DNA from: Streptomyces sp. P3
Lineage (GTDB): Bacteria; Actinomycetota; Actinomycetes; Streptomycetales; Streptomycetaceae
Reading direction: 5' to 3'
DNA length: 64,000 nucleotides
Assembly: GCA_016893485.2 (NCBI GenBank)
Contig: JAFEKX020000001.1
Span: forward strand, 3,658,001 to 3,722,000
Each line of letters opens with the position of its first letter. Positions within the stretch are counted from its first letter, which is position 1. Shown piece after piece: positions 50,494 through 59,612 of the stretch. Both the position numbers and the translations under genes were made by a program. The notes below the pieces were generated by a model. That model made no database searches, was not told the origin of the DNA, and saw nothing but the letters and a program-made list of their open reading frames with translations.

Positions 50494-50868
50494 TCAAGTG
50501 GTTCGGGAGCAGGTCACCACTGCCAGGGACAGATACGAGGGGCGTTCGAGGTAGAAGCCGAGCGAGACGTCAGCCCCTGACTCCAGCCGCTCGGCAGCGG
50601 AGTTCACAAGGCGGGCCAGGTGGGTGGTGTCGCGCTGCGCCTCGGTGGTGAACCGGGGTGCGTACACGGCGAGTTGCTCGCCGAGCCAGGACGCCGCTTC
50701 CTTCGCCTCGCCCAGTACCCCGCACGAGCGAGCGGGGTTTGATGAGCCAGTACGCCGTTTCCAGCGGGGAAGATCCATCGTCGGGAAATCCGCCGCCACT
50801 TCGCGGTAGCGCTGGATCAGTTCCGGCTTGCTTCCGGCGGGAGGTGGCTCCGGGTGCGGGGGCGCCAT
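50494..50868 (-). CDS. Hypothetical protein
   Basis: 124 residues, start ATG 50868 (MAPPHPEPPPAGSKPEL) with GAGG upstream. It has a conserved-looking helical middle, LGEAKEAASWLGEQLAVYAP RFTTEAQRDTTHLARLVNSA, and ends with GFYLERPSYLSLAVVTCSRT. Family not recognised. It is probably the last member of the leftward set of small genes from 51718, with gaps of 40-150 bases. Confidence 0.6.
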   Translation of the reverse strand: MAPPHPEPPPAGSKPELIQRYREVAADFPTMDLPRWKRRTGSSNPARSCGVLGEAKEAASWLGEQLAVYAPRFTTEAQRDTTHLARLVNSAAERLESGADVSLGFYLERPSYLSLAVVTCSRTT

Positions 50869-51017
50869 AGGGCCTCGTTGTCGAAGCTCGTTTTCGGGCC
50901 GGCCCACAAATAGCCGTCGTGGTGCACGAGTTGGTCCGTTTCGAGGAGTGCCGGCCGGGCAGCCGGGCCCGAGGGTGAGGGATGGGCCCGGCTGCCCGGC
51001 CGACATCGTGGGGCGGA

Positions 51018-51242
51018 TCAGACGTTCAGGCCGAACCGCGCCGGGTCGATGCCGGCCGCGTCCAACTCCTCCGTGGTGAACCGCGACGGCGCCGTGCCCG
51101 GCCGCTTGCTGTCGCCCAACGCCCACGCGTCCTCGCCGATCCGGGCCAGGGTCACGCACCCCTCCGTGCAGGGGCCACCGCACGCCTTCACGAAGGAGGC
51201 TCCGTCGATGTCGAGTGCGTACAGGTCAGTTCCGTTCTGCAT
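51018..51242 (-). CDS. DUF397-like small protein
   Basis: 74 residues, start ATG 51242 (MQNGTDLYALDIDGASFVKA) following GGAAGG. It has CGGPCTEGCVTLARIGEDAW and ALGDSKRPGTAPSRFTTEEL, similar to the central and C-terminal parts of DUF397 (C-V-x-V-A ... DSK ... LRF). Four cysteines lie within ten residues of one another, unlike the other DUF397 protein here. The longer frame from 51389 lacks a ribosome site. Confidence 0.72.
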   Translation of the reverse strand: MQNGTDLYALDIDGASFVKACGGPCTEGCVTLARIGEDAWALGDSKRPGTAPSRFTTEELDAAGIDPARFGLNV

Positions 51243-51331
51243 GACTGCACCTTCCTGCTGAGCTGATCGCGGCCAGGGTGACCGCCGCCGCCCTTGTCCC
51301 GGGCGGGAGTTGATGGGAGGCAGAGACCGCC

Positions 51332-51487
51332 TCAGCGATCTGAGCGCTTGGCCCGTGCGGCGCAGCGCGGGCACCGGCAAGGGGGCCATTCCGAGGTGGC
51401 CAAGGGAGCCAGGTCGACGTCACCGTCGAACACGGCCCGCTCGGGTTCCCAGGACCGTCCGGAGTCGCGGGAGATCCTCATCGTCAT
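51332..51487 (-). CDS. Very small Cys-rich protein with an Asp-box-like motif
   Basis: 51 residues from ATG 51487: MTMRISRDSGRSWEPERAVF, then a Pro-rich link, EWPPCRCPRCAARAKRSDR at the end. SRDSGRSW fits the S-x-D-x-G-x-x-W Asp-box, and CRCPRC could bind a metal. It is shorter than usual detection limits, but the motif, the in-operon position and its resemblance to Streptomyces small proteins I recall support it. No strong ribosome site is visible. Confidence 0.55.
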   Translation of the reverse strand: MTMRISRDSGRSWEPERAVFDGDVDLAPLATSEWPPCRCPRCAARAKRSDR

Positions 51488-51529
51488 CAGGGGGCGGTCG
51501 GCGGGGGAGGCCGGAGCCCGTTCCCTTGC

Positions 51530-51718
51530 TCACGCCGCGTGTGCCTCCGCCCGGTGCCGGCGCAGTGCGACGTTCGCGTCGGACACGGCGCTGTGGTCAC
51601 CTCTGGAGCGGGCGTTCTCTCTGGTGACCGAAAGGGACAGACAGTCCGGGCAGCCGGGCTCGGCGGCGGGCTCGGCCGGTGGTTCGGTCAGGTGATAGGC
51701 CTGCGGTTTCTGGGCCAT
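51530..51718 (-). CDS. Small hypothetical protein with a CxxC pair
   Basis: 62 residues. Start ATG 51718 (MAQKPQAYHLTEPPAEPAAE) is preceded by an excellent AGGAGG at 5 bases. PGCPDCLSLSVTRENAR has a CxxC, and the C-terminus VALRRHRAEAHAA is basic with two His. Function unknown. It heads the leftward row of small genes down to 50494. Confidence 0.65.
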   Translation of the reverse strand: MAQKPQAYHLTEPPAEPAAEPGCPDCLSLSVTRENARSRGDHSAVSDANVALRRHRAEAHAA

Positions 51719-51785
51719 CGCTGCCTCCTAGGCTCATCCGCGTGATGAAGGGACGCTAGGAGCCGGGTCGCTTGACGCTCCAGGA

Positions 51786-51878
51786 ACTTGCATCGACTTG
51801 CACGTCAATTCGCCTGGCTGATAACGCTATTGACGCTGTATCCGCAGTTCATCGATGCTGCTGCAAGCCACAGCAAGT
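51786..51878. promoter_or_regulatory. Paired ACTTGCA motifs upstream of two divergent small-gene sets
   Basis: ACTTGCA-N3-ACTTGCA lies at 51786-51802 and, in opposite orientation, ACTTGCT-N3-GCTTGCA at 51862-51878. Each pair has a 10-bp period, i.e. the same face of the helix. They fall in the 180-base interval between leftward and rightward small genes, a natural place for XRE operators. Confidence 0.5.
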
Positions 51879-51899
51879 ACTCGAACCCAGGAGCCGGTC

Positions 51900-52154
51900 A
51901 TGGCCGTGGAGTTCGTTGGAATCGACCCCGAAACCGACCTGGACCACTGCCCCACGGTCTGGGCGGACGCGGAAGCGCAGGAGATCTTGTTGCAGGGATG
52001 GAAGCCGAGCACCAGGACCCGGGCGCAGTGCGAGACAAGCAGCCCGGCGCGCGGCCAGGTGCCTGACAGCGAGGCCATCGTCAAAATTCCGGCCCGGATG
52101 ATCCCGATGATCAGGGAGGCGTGTGATGCCGTCGAACGCGCCCGGCTTCGCTGA
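51900..52154 (+). CDS. Hypothetical protein coupled to the DUF6879 gene
   Basis: 84 residues, start ATG 51900 (MAVEFVGIDPETDLDHCPTV) with AGGAG at 6 bases. It contains WADAEAQEILLQGWKPS and ends KIPARMIPMIREACDAVERA. I recognise it only as a protein often found before DUF6879/XRE genes in Streptomyces. It overlaps the next gene by 29 bases in a different frame, indicating coupled translation. Confidence 0.78.
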   Translation: MAVEFVGIDPETDLDHCPTVWADAEAQEILLQGWKPSTRTRAQCETSSPARGQVPDSEAIVKIPARMIPMIREACDAVERARLR

Positions 52155-52641
52155 GCTGCTCGGCCGGTGCGAGCGGTCCGCCGTCCACTTGGAACTACGC
52201 GACTCCTATGCCGCGACGGACCGGTTCGAGGCGTGGAAACGTGGTGAGCGGATCAACTGGGCGGACCGTGACGCCTGGTGGCATCCCTTCTACCAGTCGA
52301 TCACGGACGCGGTGACCCGCGGCATAACGATCCGCCGGGCACGGGTGGTCTCCGAACCCGTGTCGGAGTACATCCGCTGGGAGCACTACATCACTCAGGC
52401 CAACGTCACGGCGGGTGAGGACGTGCGGTGGCTGCCGCGACGCCGGGCCACGAACATCCCCCTTCCCGGAAACGACTTCTGGCTGTTCGACGGCACACTG
52501 CTCCGGGTGCACCACTTCTCCGGTGACGGGGTGGTGGTCGAGGATGAGTTCACGGCAGACCCGGATTCCGTGAAACTGGCCTCGACCGCCTTCGAGACGG
52601 TCTGGGAGCGCGCCGTACCGCATCACCTGTACGAGATCTGA
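52126..52641 (+). CDS. DUF6879 family protein
   Basis: 171 residues from ATG 52126, which is placed correctly after GGGAGG (a GTG three bases earlier is possible). Typical elements are LELRDSYAATDRFEAWKRGE, ITIRRARVVSEPVSEYIRWE, WLPRRRATNIPLPGNDFWLF and VHHFSGDGVVVEDEFTADPD. Many DUF6879 proteins are encoded directly before XRE/DUF5753 regulators as here (16-base gap). Molecular function unknown; intact. Confidence 0.9.
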   Translation: MPSNAPGFAELLGRCERSAVHLELRDSYAATDRFEAWKRGERINWADRDAWWHPFYQSITDAVTRGITIRRARVVSEPVSEYIRWEHYITQANVTAGEDVRWLPRRRATNIPLPGNDFWLFDGTLLRVHHFSGDGVVVEDEFTADPDSVKLASTAFETVWERAVPHHLYEI

Positions 52642-52657
52642 CGGGAAAGCCAACTCC

Positions 52658-53504
52658 ATGCCCGCGCACCCTCTTCGAGCGTCCAGAAGGCGCGCGAAGT
52701 CCTCGCCGGCCGTCTGCGTGAGATCCGGAAGGATGCAGGGATCAGCGGCCGGGAGCTGGCTGTCAGGTGTGGCTGGTCGGAGTCGAAGTCGTCCCGCATC
52801 GAGAACGCCAGGACTCCTCCCTCCGACGCGGACATCACGGCGTGGTGCCTGGCCTGCGCCGCCGAAGGCCAGGCTCCCGACCTGATCGCGGCGAACAGGC
52901 AGTCCGCCGATGCCCATGTGCAGTGGAGGCGACTCCAGCGGAGCGGTCTCCGGCTCCTCCAGGACTCCGTGGTCGACCTGTACCGGCAGACCAGTGTGTT
53001 CCGCGTCTACGTGTCCGACGTGGTCCCCGGCTTTCTCCAGACACCCGGATACGCCACCGCCCTCCTGTCGTCCATCGCGGACTTTCGGGGACCCCGGACG
53101 ACGTGAGCGATGCGGTGGCGGCCCGCATGAGGCGCAACGCCGTGCTGGGCAACGCCTCCCGGCGGTTCTCGTTCGTGCTGGAGGAGTCGGTGTTGCGGTA
53201 CCGGTTCGGCGGCGCCGAGACCATGGCGGCGCAGCTCGGCCACCTGCTCGCGGTCATGGACCTCCAGAACGTCGCCCTGGGCATCGTCCCGTTCTCGGCG
53301 CAGCGAACCGTGTGGCCCATGCCGACCTTCACCGTCTTCGACGACACCAGGGTGCACGCGGACACACTGGATGCCGCTTCGGCCCTCACCCAGCCGAGCC
53401 AGGTCGAGCTGTACGCCCGAGCCTTTGAACGGCTCTCGCAGGGGGCTGTGAGGGGAGCCGCGGCTCGGTCGCTGATAGCGGGGGCGCTGTCCTCCCTGGA
53501 CTGA
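52658..53504 (+). CDS. XRE-family regulator with DUF5753, second copy
   Basis: The HTH reads AREVLAGRLREIRKDAGISG RELAVRCGWSESKSSRIENA RTPPSDADI, and DUF5753 follows with DLYRQTSVFRVYVSDVVPGF LQTPGYATALL, FSFVLEESVLRYRFGGAETM and VFDDTRVHADTLDAASALTQ. Start ATG 52658 (MPAHP) needs a frame change near 52675; further breaks lie near 52765 and 53095. About 282 residues. Together with the upstream DUF6879 and small protein it forms a second regulator module, distinct from the XRE/DUF397 pair at 48.8-49.8 kb. Confidence 0.85.
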
Positions 53505-53581
53505 GTCGGCCTCGGACCAACACCTGCCTCCACCCGACCCCCTTCATCACGATCCGGTCTCAGGGTCTTGATTTACACCCG

Positions 53582-53617
53582 TGTAATCGATTCCAATCCT
53601 CCGTGTAATCGATTCCA
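53582..53617. promoter_or_regulatory. Twin LacI-type operators before the ribose regulator
   Basis: TGTAATCGATTCCA occurs at 53582-53595 and again at 53604-53617, 22 bp apart (two helical turns). Each is a near-palindrome around a central CG, the LacI/GalR operator form. TTACAC-CC-GTGTAA at 53573-53586 overlaps the first copy. They precede the regulator's GGAGG and ATG, so autoregulation and control of the rbs genes are likely. Confidence 0.88.
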
Positions 53618-53635
53618 CGAGGAGGTGGAACGGCG

Positions 53636-54671
53636 ATGGCGAGCATCAAGGACGTCGCCGCCGGGGCCGGGGTTTCCGTGGCCACGGTGTCGCGCGTGCT
53701 GAATGATCATCCGTCGGTCAGTGACGACGCACGGAGGCGCGTGCTGGCCGCCGTGGAGGCGCTGGGGTACCGCCCGAACGCCGTCGCCCGGTCGCTGCGT
53801 ACCGATCAGACCCGCACCCTCGGCCTGGTCATCAGCGACGTGCTCAACCCGTACTTCACCGAGCTGGCCCGTTCCGTCGAGGAAGAGGCCCGTGCGCTCG
53901 GGTACAGCGTGATCATCGGCAACGCCGACGAGCGGCCGGAGCTGCAGGACCACCACGTGCGGACGCTGCTGGACCGGCGTATCGACGGGCTGCTCGTCTC
54001 CCCCACCGACGGCGGCTCCCCGGCATGCTGGACGCCGCCCGCGCGGGCACCCCGATGGTGTTCGTGGACCGGTGGATCCCGGGCGTGGAGGTGCCGGTCG
54101 TGCGGGCCGACGGGCGGGCCGCCATCCGGGATCTCGTGGCCCACCTGCACGGGCTCGGGCACCGCCGGCTCGCCATCATCGCCGGCCCCGCCGCCACGAC
54201 CACCGGCAGTGAGCGCGTCGCCGCCTTCCGGGACGCGCTCGCCGAGTACGGGATTCCCCTCCCCGACGCCTACATCGGGCGGGGGCGACTTCCAGGCCGA
54301 GAGCGGGCGGCGGGTGACCGAGGGGTTCCTCGATCTGCCCGAGCCGCCCGAGGTCGTGTTCGCCGCCGACAACCTGATGGCCCTGGGCGCCCTGGACGCC
54401 GTACGCGCGTGGGCTGCGGGTGCCGGAGGATCTCGCGCTGGCCGCGTTCGACGACATCCGGTGGTTCGTGCACACCGATCCGCCGATCACCGCGATCTCC
54501 CAGCCCACGGGTGAGCTGGGGCGGGCCGCCGTGCGCGCCCTGGTCGACCGGATCGAGGGGCGGGCGCCGCGGTCCGTCACCCTTCCCGCCCGGCTCGTCG
54601 TGCGCCGCTCGTGCGGTGAGCCCGGTGAGCCCGAAACCTCGTCATCCCCTGTTCGAAGGAGCCAGCCGTGA
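53636..54671 (+). CDS. rbsR: LacI-family repressor of the ribose operon
   Basis: The N-terminal HTH MASIKDVAAGAGVSVATVSR VLNDHPSVSDDARRRV and hinge helix ALGYRPNAVARSLR are classical LacI. The sugar-binding domain follows: LGLVISDVLNPYFTELARSV, DGLLVSPTDGG, TPMVFVDRWIPGVEVPVV, VVFAADNLMALGALDAVRAW and LAAFDDIRWFVHTDPPITAI. Breaks lie near 54020, 54290 and 54410; about 345 residues. Start ATG 53636 follows GAGGAGG. The stop overlaps the ATPase start (GTGA at 54668), so the regulator is part of the operon. The name rbsR is inferred from the neighbouring rbsK and rbsD. Confidence 0.88.
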
Positions 54672-56207
54672 GCAACCAGGACGAGTTGCTGCGCATCGAA
54701 GGCATTCGCAAGACCTTCCCGGTGTGGTCGCGCTGGACGGCGTCGACTTCGATCTGCGCCGGGGTGAGGTCCATGTGCTGCTCGGTGAGAACGGCGCGGG
54801 CAAGAGCACCCTCATCAAGATGCTCTCCGGCGCCTACCGTCCCGACGGCGGCCGTGTCCTGGCCGGCGGCGAGGAGGTGCGCATCCATGACGCGCAGGAC
54901 TCCGCGCGGCTCGGGATCGCCACCATCTACCAGGAGTTCAACCTTGTTCCCGATCTGACGGTCGCCGAGAACATCTTCCTGGGACGGCAGCCGCGCCGGC
55001 TCGGGATGATCGACCGGAAGCGGATGGAGGCCGATGCCGCCGTTCTGCTGGAGCGGGTCGGCGTGAACGTGTCTCCACGCGCGCGTGTCCGTGAACTCGG
55101 TATCGCCCGGCTCCAGATGGTCGAGATCGCCAAGGCCCTCAGCCTCGACACCCGCGTGCTGATCATGGACGAACCGACCGCCGTGCTCACCTCGGAAGAG
55201 GTCGAGAAGCTGTTCTCCATCGTGCGCCAACTCCGCGCGGACGGCGTCGGGATCGTCTTCATCACCCATCACCTGGAGGAGATCGCCGCCATCGGGGACC
55301 GCGTCACCGTCATCCGGGACGGGAAGAGCGTGGGGCAGGTGCCTGCCTCGACGCCCGAGGACGAGCTCGTACGGCTCATGGTCGGGCGGTCCATCGAGCA
55401 GCAGTATCCACGCGAACGGGCCGACACCGGCGCCGCGTTGCTCTCCGTCGAGGGGCTCACCCGGGACGGTGTCTTCCACGACATCAGCTTCGAGGTGCGG
55501 GCCGGCGAGGTCGTCGGCATCGCCGGGCTCGTCGGGGCGGGTCGTACCGAAGTCGTACGGGCTGTCTTCGGGGCCGACCCGTACGACCAGGGGACGATCA
55601 CGGTCGCCGGTGACCGTGTCCCCAAGCATGACGTCAACGCGGCGATGACCGCCGGGATCGGGCTCGTGCCCGAGGACCGCAAGGGACAGGGCCTCGTGCT
55701 CGACCAGTCCGTGGAGAGGAGAACCTCGGGCTCGTCACCATGCGGGCCGCGACCCACGGCGGGCTCGTCGACCTCAAGGGGCAGCGCGCCGCCGCCGCGC
55801 GGATCGCGAAGCAGCTGGGCGTACGGATGGCCGGACTCGGCCAGCAGGTACGGACGTTGTCCGGCGGCAACCAGCAGAAGGTCGTCATCGGCAAGTGGCT
55901 GCTCGCCGACACCAAGGTGCTGATCCTCGACGAGCCGACCCGCGGCATCGACGTCGGCGCCAAGGTCGAGATCTACCAGCTCATCAACGAACTCACGGCC
56001 GCCGGTGCCGCCGTCCTCATGATCTCCAGCGATCTGCCCGAAGTCCTCGGCATGAGCGACCGGGTGCTGGTCATGGCCCAGGGGCGCATCGCGGGCGAGC
56101 TGTCCGCCGAACAGGCCACGCAGGACTCCGTGATGGCGCTCGCCGTCAGCACACCCGGCACATCAACCGACGCGACTACCGCTGTGGAGGGCCACCGTGG
56201 CCACTGA
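54668..56207 (+). CDS. rbsA: Ribose ABC transporter ATPase, two ABC domains
   Basis: Sugar-import ATPase of the RbsA/MglA type. The first ABC domain has LLGENGAGKSTLIKMLSGAY, VRELGIARLQMVEIAKALSL and VLIMDEPTAVLTSEEVEKLF; the second has VGIAGLVGAGRTEVVRAVFG (degenerate Walker A, normal for this family), TLSGGNQQKVVIGKWLLADT and LILDEPTRGIDVGAKVEIYQ. Start GTG 54668 overlaps the regulator stop. Breaks lie near 54722 and 55720; about 513 residues. The stop lies 11 bases inside the next gene. Confidence 0.93.
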
Positions 56208-58143
56208 CACGCATCTGAGCACGACGGGCGCGAGCGGCGCCTCGGGAATCCGCCGACTGCTCCTGGACAACGGGGCGTTGACCGCCCTCATCGTCCTGGT
56301 CATCGCCATGTCGGCGCTGTCCGGCGACTTCCTGACCACCGACAACCTCCTCAACGTCGGCGTCCAGGCGGCCGTGACCGCCATCCTCGCCTTCGGCGTC
56401 ACCTTCGTGATCGTCTCGGCGGGCATCGACCTGTCGGTCGGCTCGGTGGCGGCCCTCTCGGCGACCGTGCTGGCCTGGAGCGCCACGCAGCACGGCGTCC
56501 CGGTCGTCCTCGCGGTGATCCTCGCGATCGCCACCGGCATCGCGGCCGGTCTCGTCAACGGCTTCCTCATCGCCTACGGCAAACTCCCGCCGTTCATCGC
56601 GACGTTGGCGATGCTGTCGGTGGCGCGCGGGCTTTCGCTGGTGATCTCGCAGGGCTCCCCGATCGCCTTCCCCGACTCGGTCTCGCACCTCGGCGACACC
56701 CTCGGCGGCTGGCTGCCGGTGCCGGTCCTGGTGATGATCGCCATGGGTCTCGTCGCGGCCTTCGTCCTCGGCCGTACGTACATCGGCCGTTCGATGTACG
56801 CCATCGGTGGCAACGAAGAAGCCGCACGACTGTCCGGCCTGCGGGTCTCCAAGCAGAAGCTCGCGATCTACGCCCTGTCCGGTGTCTTCGCCGCCGCCGC
56901 GGGCATCGTCCTCGCCTCCCGGCTCTCCTCCGCGCAGCCGCAGGCCGCCGACGGCTACGAGCTGGACGCGATCGCCGCGGTCGTCATCGGCGGCGCCTCC
57001 CTCGCGGGCGGCACCGGCAAGGCGTCCGGCACCCTCATCGGCGCGCTGATCCTCGCGGTGCTGCGCAACGGCCTCAACCTCCTTTCCGTGTCGGCCTTTT
57101 GGCAGCAGGTCGTCATCGGTGTCGTGATCGCGCTCGCGGTCCTGCTGGACACCGTGCGGCGCAAGGCGGGCGCAACTCCCGTCTCCGGCGCGGGCGGTGG
57201 CGGCAAGGGCAGGCAGGCCACGACGTACGCGCTCGCCGCCGTCGTCACCATCGCGATCGTGGGCGCGACCTCCTTCCTGCACAACGACTCGTCTACGAGC
57301 ACGAAGCCCAAGCTCGGTCTGTCGCTCTCCACGCTCAACAACCCGTTCTTCGTGCAGATCCGGTCGGGTGCGCAGGCCGAGGCAAAGAAGCTGGGCCTGG
57401 ACCTCACCGTCACGGACGCGCAGAACGACGCCTCGCAGCAGGCCAACCAGCTGCAGAACTTCACCAGTTCGAACTACGGCGCGATCATCGTCAACCCGGT
57501 GGACTCGGACGCGGCGAGCAACTCCGTGAAGGCCGCGGACAAGGCGAAGATCCCGGTCGTCGCCGTCGACCGCGGTGTCAACAAGGCGGCCGTCGACACC
57601 CTCGTCGCATCCGACAACATCGCGGGCGGTGAACTCGCCGCCAAGACCGTCGCCGAGAAGCTCGGCGGCACCGGCAGGATCGTCATCCTCCAGGGTCAGG
57701 CGGGCACGTCGGCGGCGCGTGAGCGCGCGGAGGGCTTCGCCAAGGGACTCAAGGCCTACCCCGGTATCAAGGTCCTCGCCCAGCAGCCGGCCGACTTCGA
57801 CCGCACCAAGGGCCTCGACGTGATGTCGAACCTGCTCCAGGCGCACCCCGACGTCCAGGGCGTCATCGCCGCCAACGACGAGATGGCGCTCGGCGCGATC
57901 AAGGCGCTCGGCTCCAAGGCCGGCAAGTCGGTCTCGGTGGTCGGCTTCGACGGCACCCCGGACGGTCTGACCGCCGTCAAGCAGGGCACTCTGTACGCGT
58001 CCGTGGCCCAACAGCCCAGCCAGTTGGGCAAGATCGCCGTGGACAACGCGCTGCGCGCCGCCCAGGGCAAGAAGGTGGAGACGACGGTGAAGGTGCCGGT
58101 CAAGGTCGTCACCAAGGACAACGTGGCCGGGTTCACCGGCTGA
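56197..58143 (+). CDS. Fused ribose ABC permease and substrate-binding protein
   Basis: Intact, 648 residues. Residues 1 to about 330 are an RbsC-type permease (VTFVIVSAGIDLSVGSVAAL, LPPFIATLAMLSVARGLSLV, GYELDAIAAVVIGGASLAGG). A Gly-rich linker (SGAGGGGKGRQ) leads to one more membrane helix (YALAAVVTIAIVGATSFL), then an RbsB-type periplasmic binding domain (LGLSLSTLNNPFFVQIRSGA, IIVNPVDSDAASNSVKAADK, VVAVDRGVNKAAVDTLVASD, GVIAANDEMALGAIKALGSK). Normally these are separate proteins. Start GTG 56197 follows GGAGG. The fusion anchors the receptor beside its channel in 1:1 ratio. Confidence 0.95.
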   Translation: MATDTHLSTTGASGASGIRRLLLDNGALTALIVLVIAMSALSGDFLTTDNLLNVGVQAAVTAILAFGVTFVIVSAGIDLSVGSVAALSATVLAWSATQHGVPVVLAVILAIATGIAAGLVNGFLIAYGKLPPFIATLAMLSVARGLSLVISQGSPIAFPDSVSHLGDTLGGWLPVPVLVMIAMGLVAAFVLGRTYIGRSMYAIGGNEEAARLSGLRVSKQKLAIYALSGVFAAAAGIVLASRLSSAQPQAADGYELDAIAAVVIGGASLAGGTGKASGTLIGALILAVLRNGLNLLSVSAFWQQVVIGVVIALAVLLDTVRRKAGATPVSGAGGGGKGRQATTYALAAVVTIAIVGATSFLHNDSSTSTKPKLGLSLSTLNNPFFVQIRSGAQAEAKKLGLDLTVTDAQNDASQQANQLQNFTSSNYGAIIVNPVDSDAASNSVKAADKAKIPVVAVDRGVNKAAVDTLVASDNIAGGELAAKTVAEKLGGTGRIVILQGQAGTSAARERAEGFAKGLKAYPGIKVLAQQPADFDRTKGLDVMSNLLQAHPDVQGVIAANDEMALGAIKALGSKAGKSVSVVGFDGTPDGLTAVKQGTLYASVAQQPSQLGKIAVDNALRAAQGKKVETTVKVPVKVVTKDNVAGFTG

Positions 58144-58231
58144 CATCGACCGGCGGACCCGGACCGGCTGACCCGGACCGGATCGGCGCTCCAAGGCACC
58201 ACTCCAAGTCACCACTGTGGGGAGTCAATTG

Positions 58232-59225
58232 ATGTACGACTACGACCTCCTGGTCGTGGGATCGGCCAACGCCGATCTCGTGATCGGCGTCGAGCGGCGG
58301 CCGGGCGCCGGCGAGACGGTCCTCGGGTCCGACCTGGCCGTCCACCCCGGCGGCAAGGGTGCCAACCAGGCGGTCGCCGCCGCCCGGCTGGGAGCCCGTA
58401 CGGTCCTGCTGGCCCGGGTCGGCGACGACGCGCACGGCCGGCTGCTGCTCGACTCGCAGCGGGCCGCCGGTGTCGACACGGTGGGCGTGCTGGTCGGCGG
58501 CGCGCCGACCGGGGTCGCGCTGATCACCGTGGACCCGTCGGGCGACAACAGCATCGTGGTGTCGCCCGGCGCCAACGGAAGGCTGTTCCCCGTGGACGTC
58601 CAGGCCGCCGGGTGCCTCTTCCAGGCCGCCCGGGTGGTCTCCGTACAGCTGGAGATCCCGCTGGAGACGGTCGTGGAGGTCGTACGGAATCTGGCGGAGG
58701 GCAGCCGGTTCGTGCTGAACCCGTCGCCGCCCCGGCCGCTGCCGTCCGAAGTCCTGGCCGCCTGCGACCCGTTGATCGTCAACGAGCACGAGGCGAAGGT
58801 GATCCTCGGGGACGCGCGGGTGGGCGAGCGGCCCGAGGACTGGGCGCGGGTCCTGCTGGCGAAGGGGCCGCGTTCGGTGGTCGTGACGCTCGGCGCGGAG
58901 GGCGCGCTGGTGGCCACCAGGGACGGGGTGACCCGGGTGCCGTCCGTGAAGGTGGACGCCGTGGACACGACGGGCGCGGGTGACGCGTTCACCGCGGCGC
59001 TGGCCTGGAAGCTGGGCGCGGGGCTGTCACTGGCCGAGGCGGCAAAGTACGCGGCCCGGGTCGGCGCGGTCGCGGTGACCCGCAAGGGCGCCCAGGACTC
59101 CTTCCCCACGGCGGACGAGGTCGCCGCGCTGTGCTGTGCCGGCCCGGGGACAACCCCGGACCCCCGGCAGCAAAGACGAGTCGGGCAGCCTGTCCGGAAC
59201 ACCCGTGCGAGGCGAGTCCCCGTGA
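58232..59225 (+). CDS. rbsK: Ribokinase
   Basis: PfkB-family kinase that phosphorylates ribose to ribose-5-phosphate. Signature 1 is VHPGGKGANQAVAAARLGAR near residue 40 and signature 2 is VDAVDTTGAGDAFTAALAWK near residue 250, with the anion-hole GAGD and catalytic Asp. FVLNPSPPRPLPSEVLAACD and VNEHEAKVILGD are typical of RbsK. Start ATG 58232 (MYDYDLLVVGSANADLVIGV) follows GGGGAG. A break near 59145 would lead to a stop at 59223-59225 overlapping the rbsD start (GTGA), giving about 331 residues; otherwise the frame runs on into rbsD. Confidence 0.92.
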
Positions 59226-59612
59226 AGAAGGCAGGGATTCTCAACCGTCATCTCTCCGGCGCGCTGGCCGAGTTGGGGCACGGGGACGGGGTGCTGGTGT
59301 GCGATGCCGGGATGCCGATCCCCAGGGCCCCGGGTGGTGGACCTGGCATTCCGGGCCGGGGTGCCGTCGTTCGCGGAGGTGCTGGACGGGCTGCTGGCCG
59401 AGCTGGTCGTGGAGGGCGCCACGGCGGCGAGCGAGGTGCGCGGCGCCAACCGCGCGGCCACGGCGCTGCTCGACGCCCGCTTCCCCGACGGCCTGGACCT
59501 CGTCCCGCACGAGCGGCTCAAGGAGCTGTCGGCGGACGCCCGGCTGATCGTCCGCACGGGCGAGGCACGGCCGTACGCGAACGTGCTGCTGCGGTGCGGG
59601 GTGTTCTTCTAG
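59222..59612 (+). CDS. rbsD: D-ribose pyranase
   Basis: Converts between beta-pyranose and furanose forms so that imported ribose can be phosphorylated. It starts at GTG 59222 (MKKAGILNRHLSGALAELGH GD) with the catalytic His in NRHLS, followed by GVLVCDAGMPIP. After one break near 59325 come VVDLAFRAGVPSFAEVLDGL, LVPHERLKELSADARLIVRT and GEARPYANVLLRCGVFF, the usual C-terminal active-site part. About 130 residues, the family length. It is the last gene of the ribose operon and converges on a lipoprotein gene with a 4-base overlap. Confidence 0.92.

Noticed and set aside
48700..53510. Phage-defence island
   Set aside because: No nuclease, toxin, restriction or retron component was seen; XRE/DUF397/DUF6879 sets are common developmental regulators in Streptomyces.
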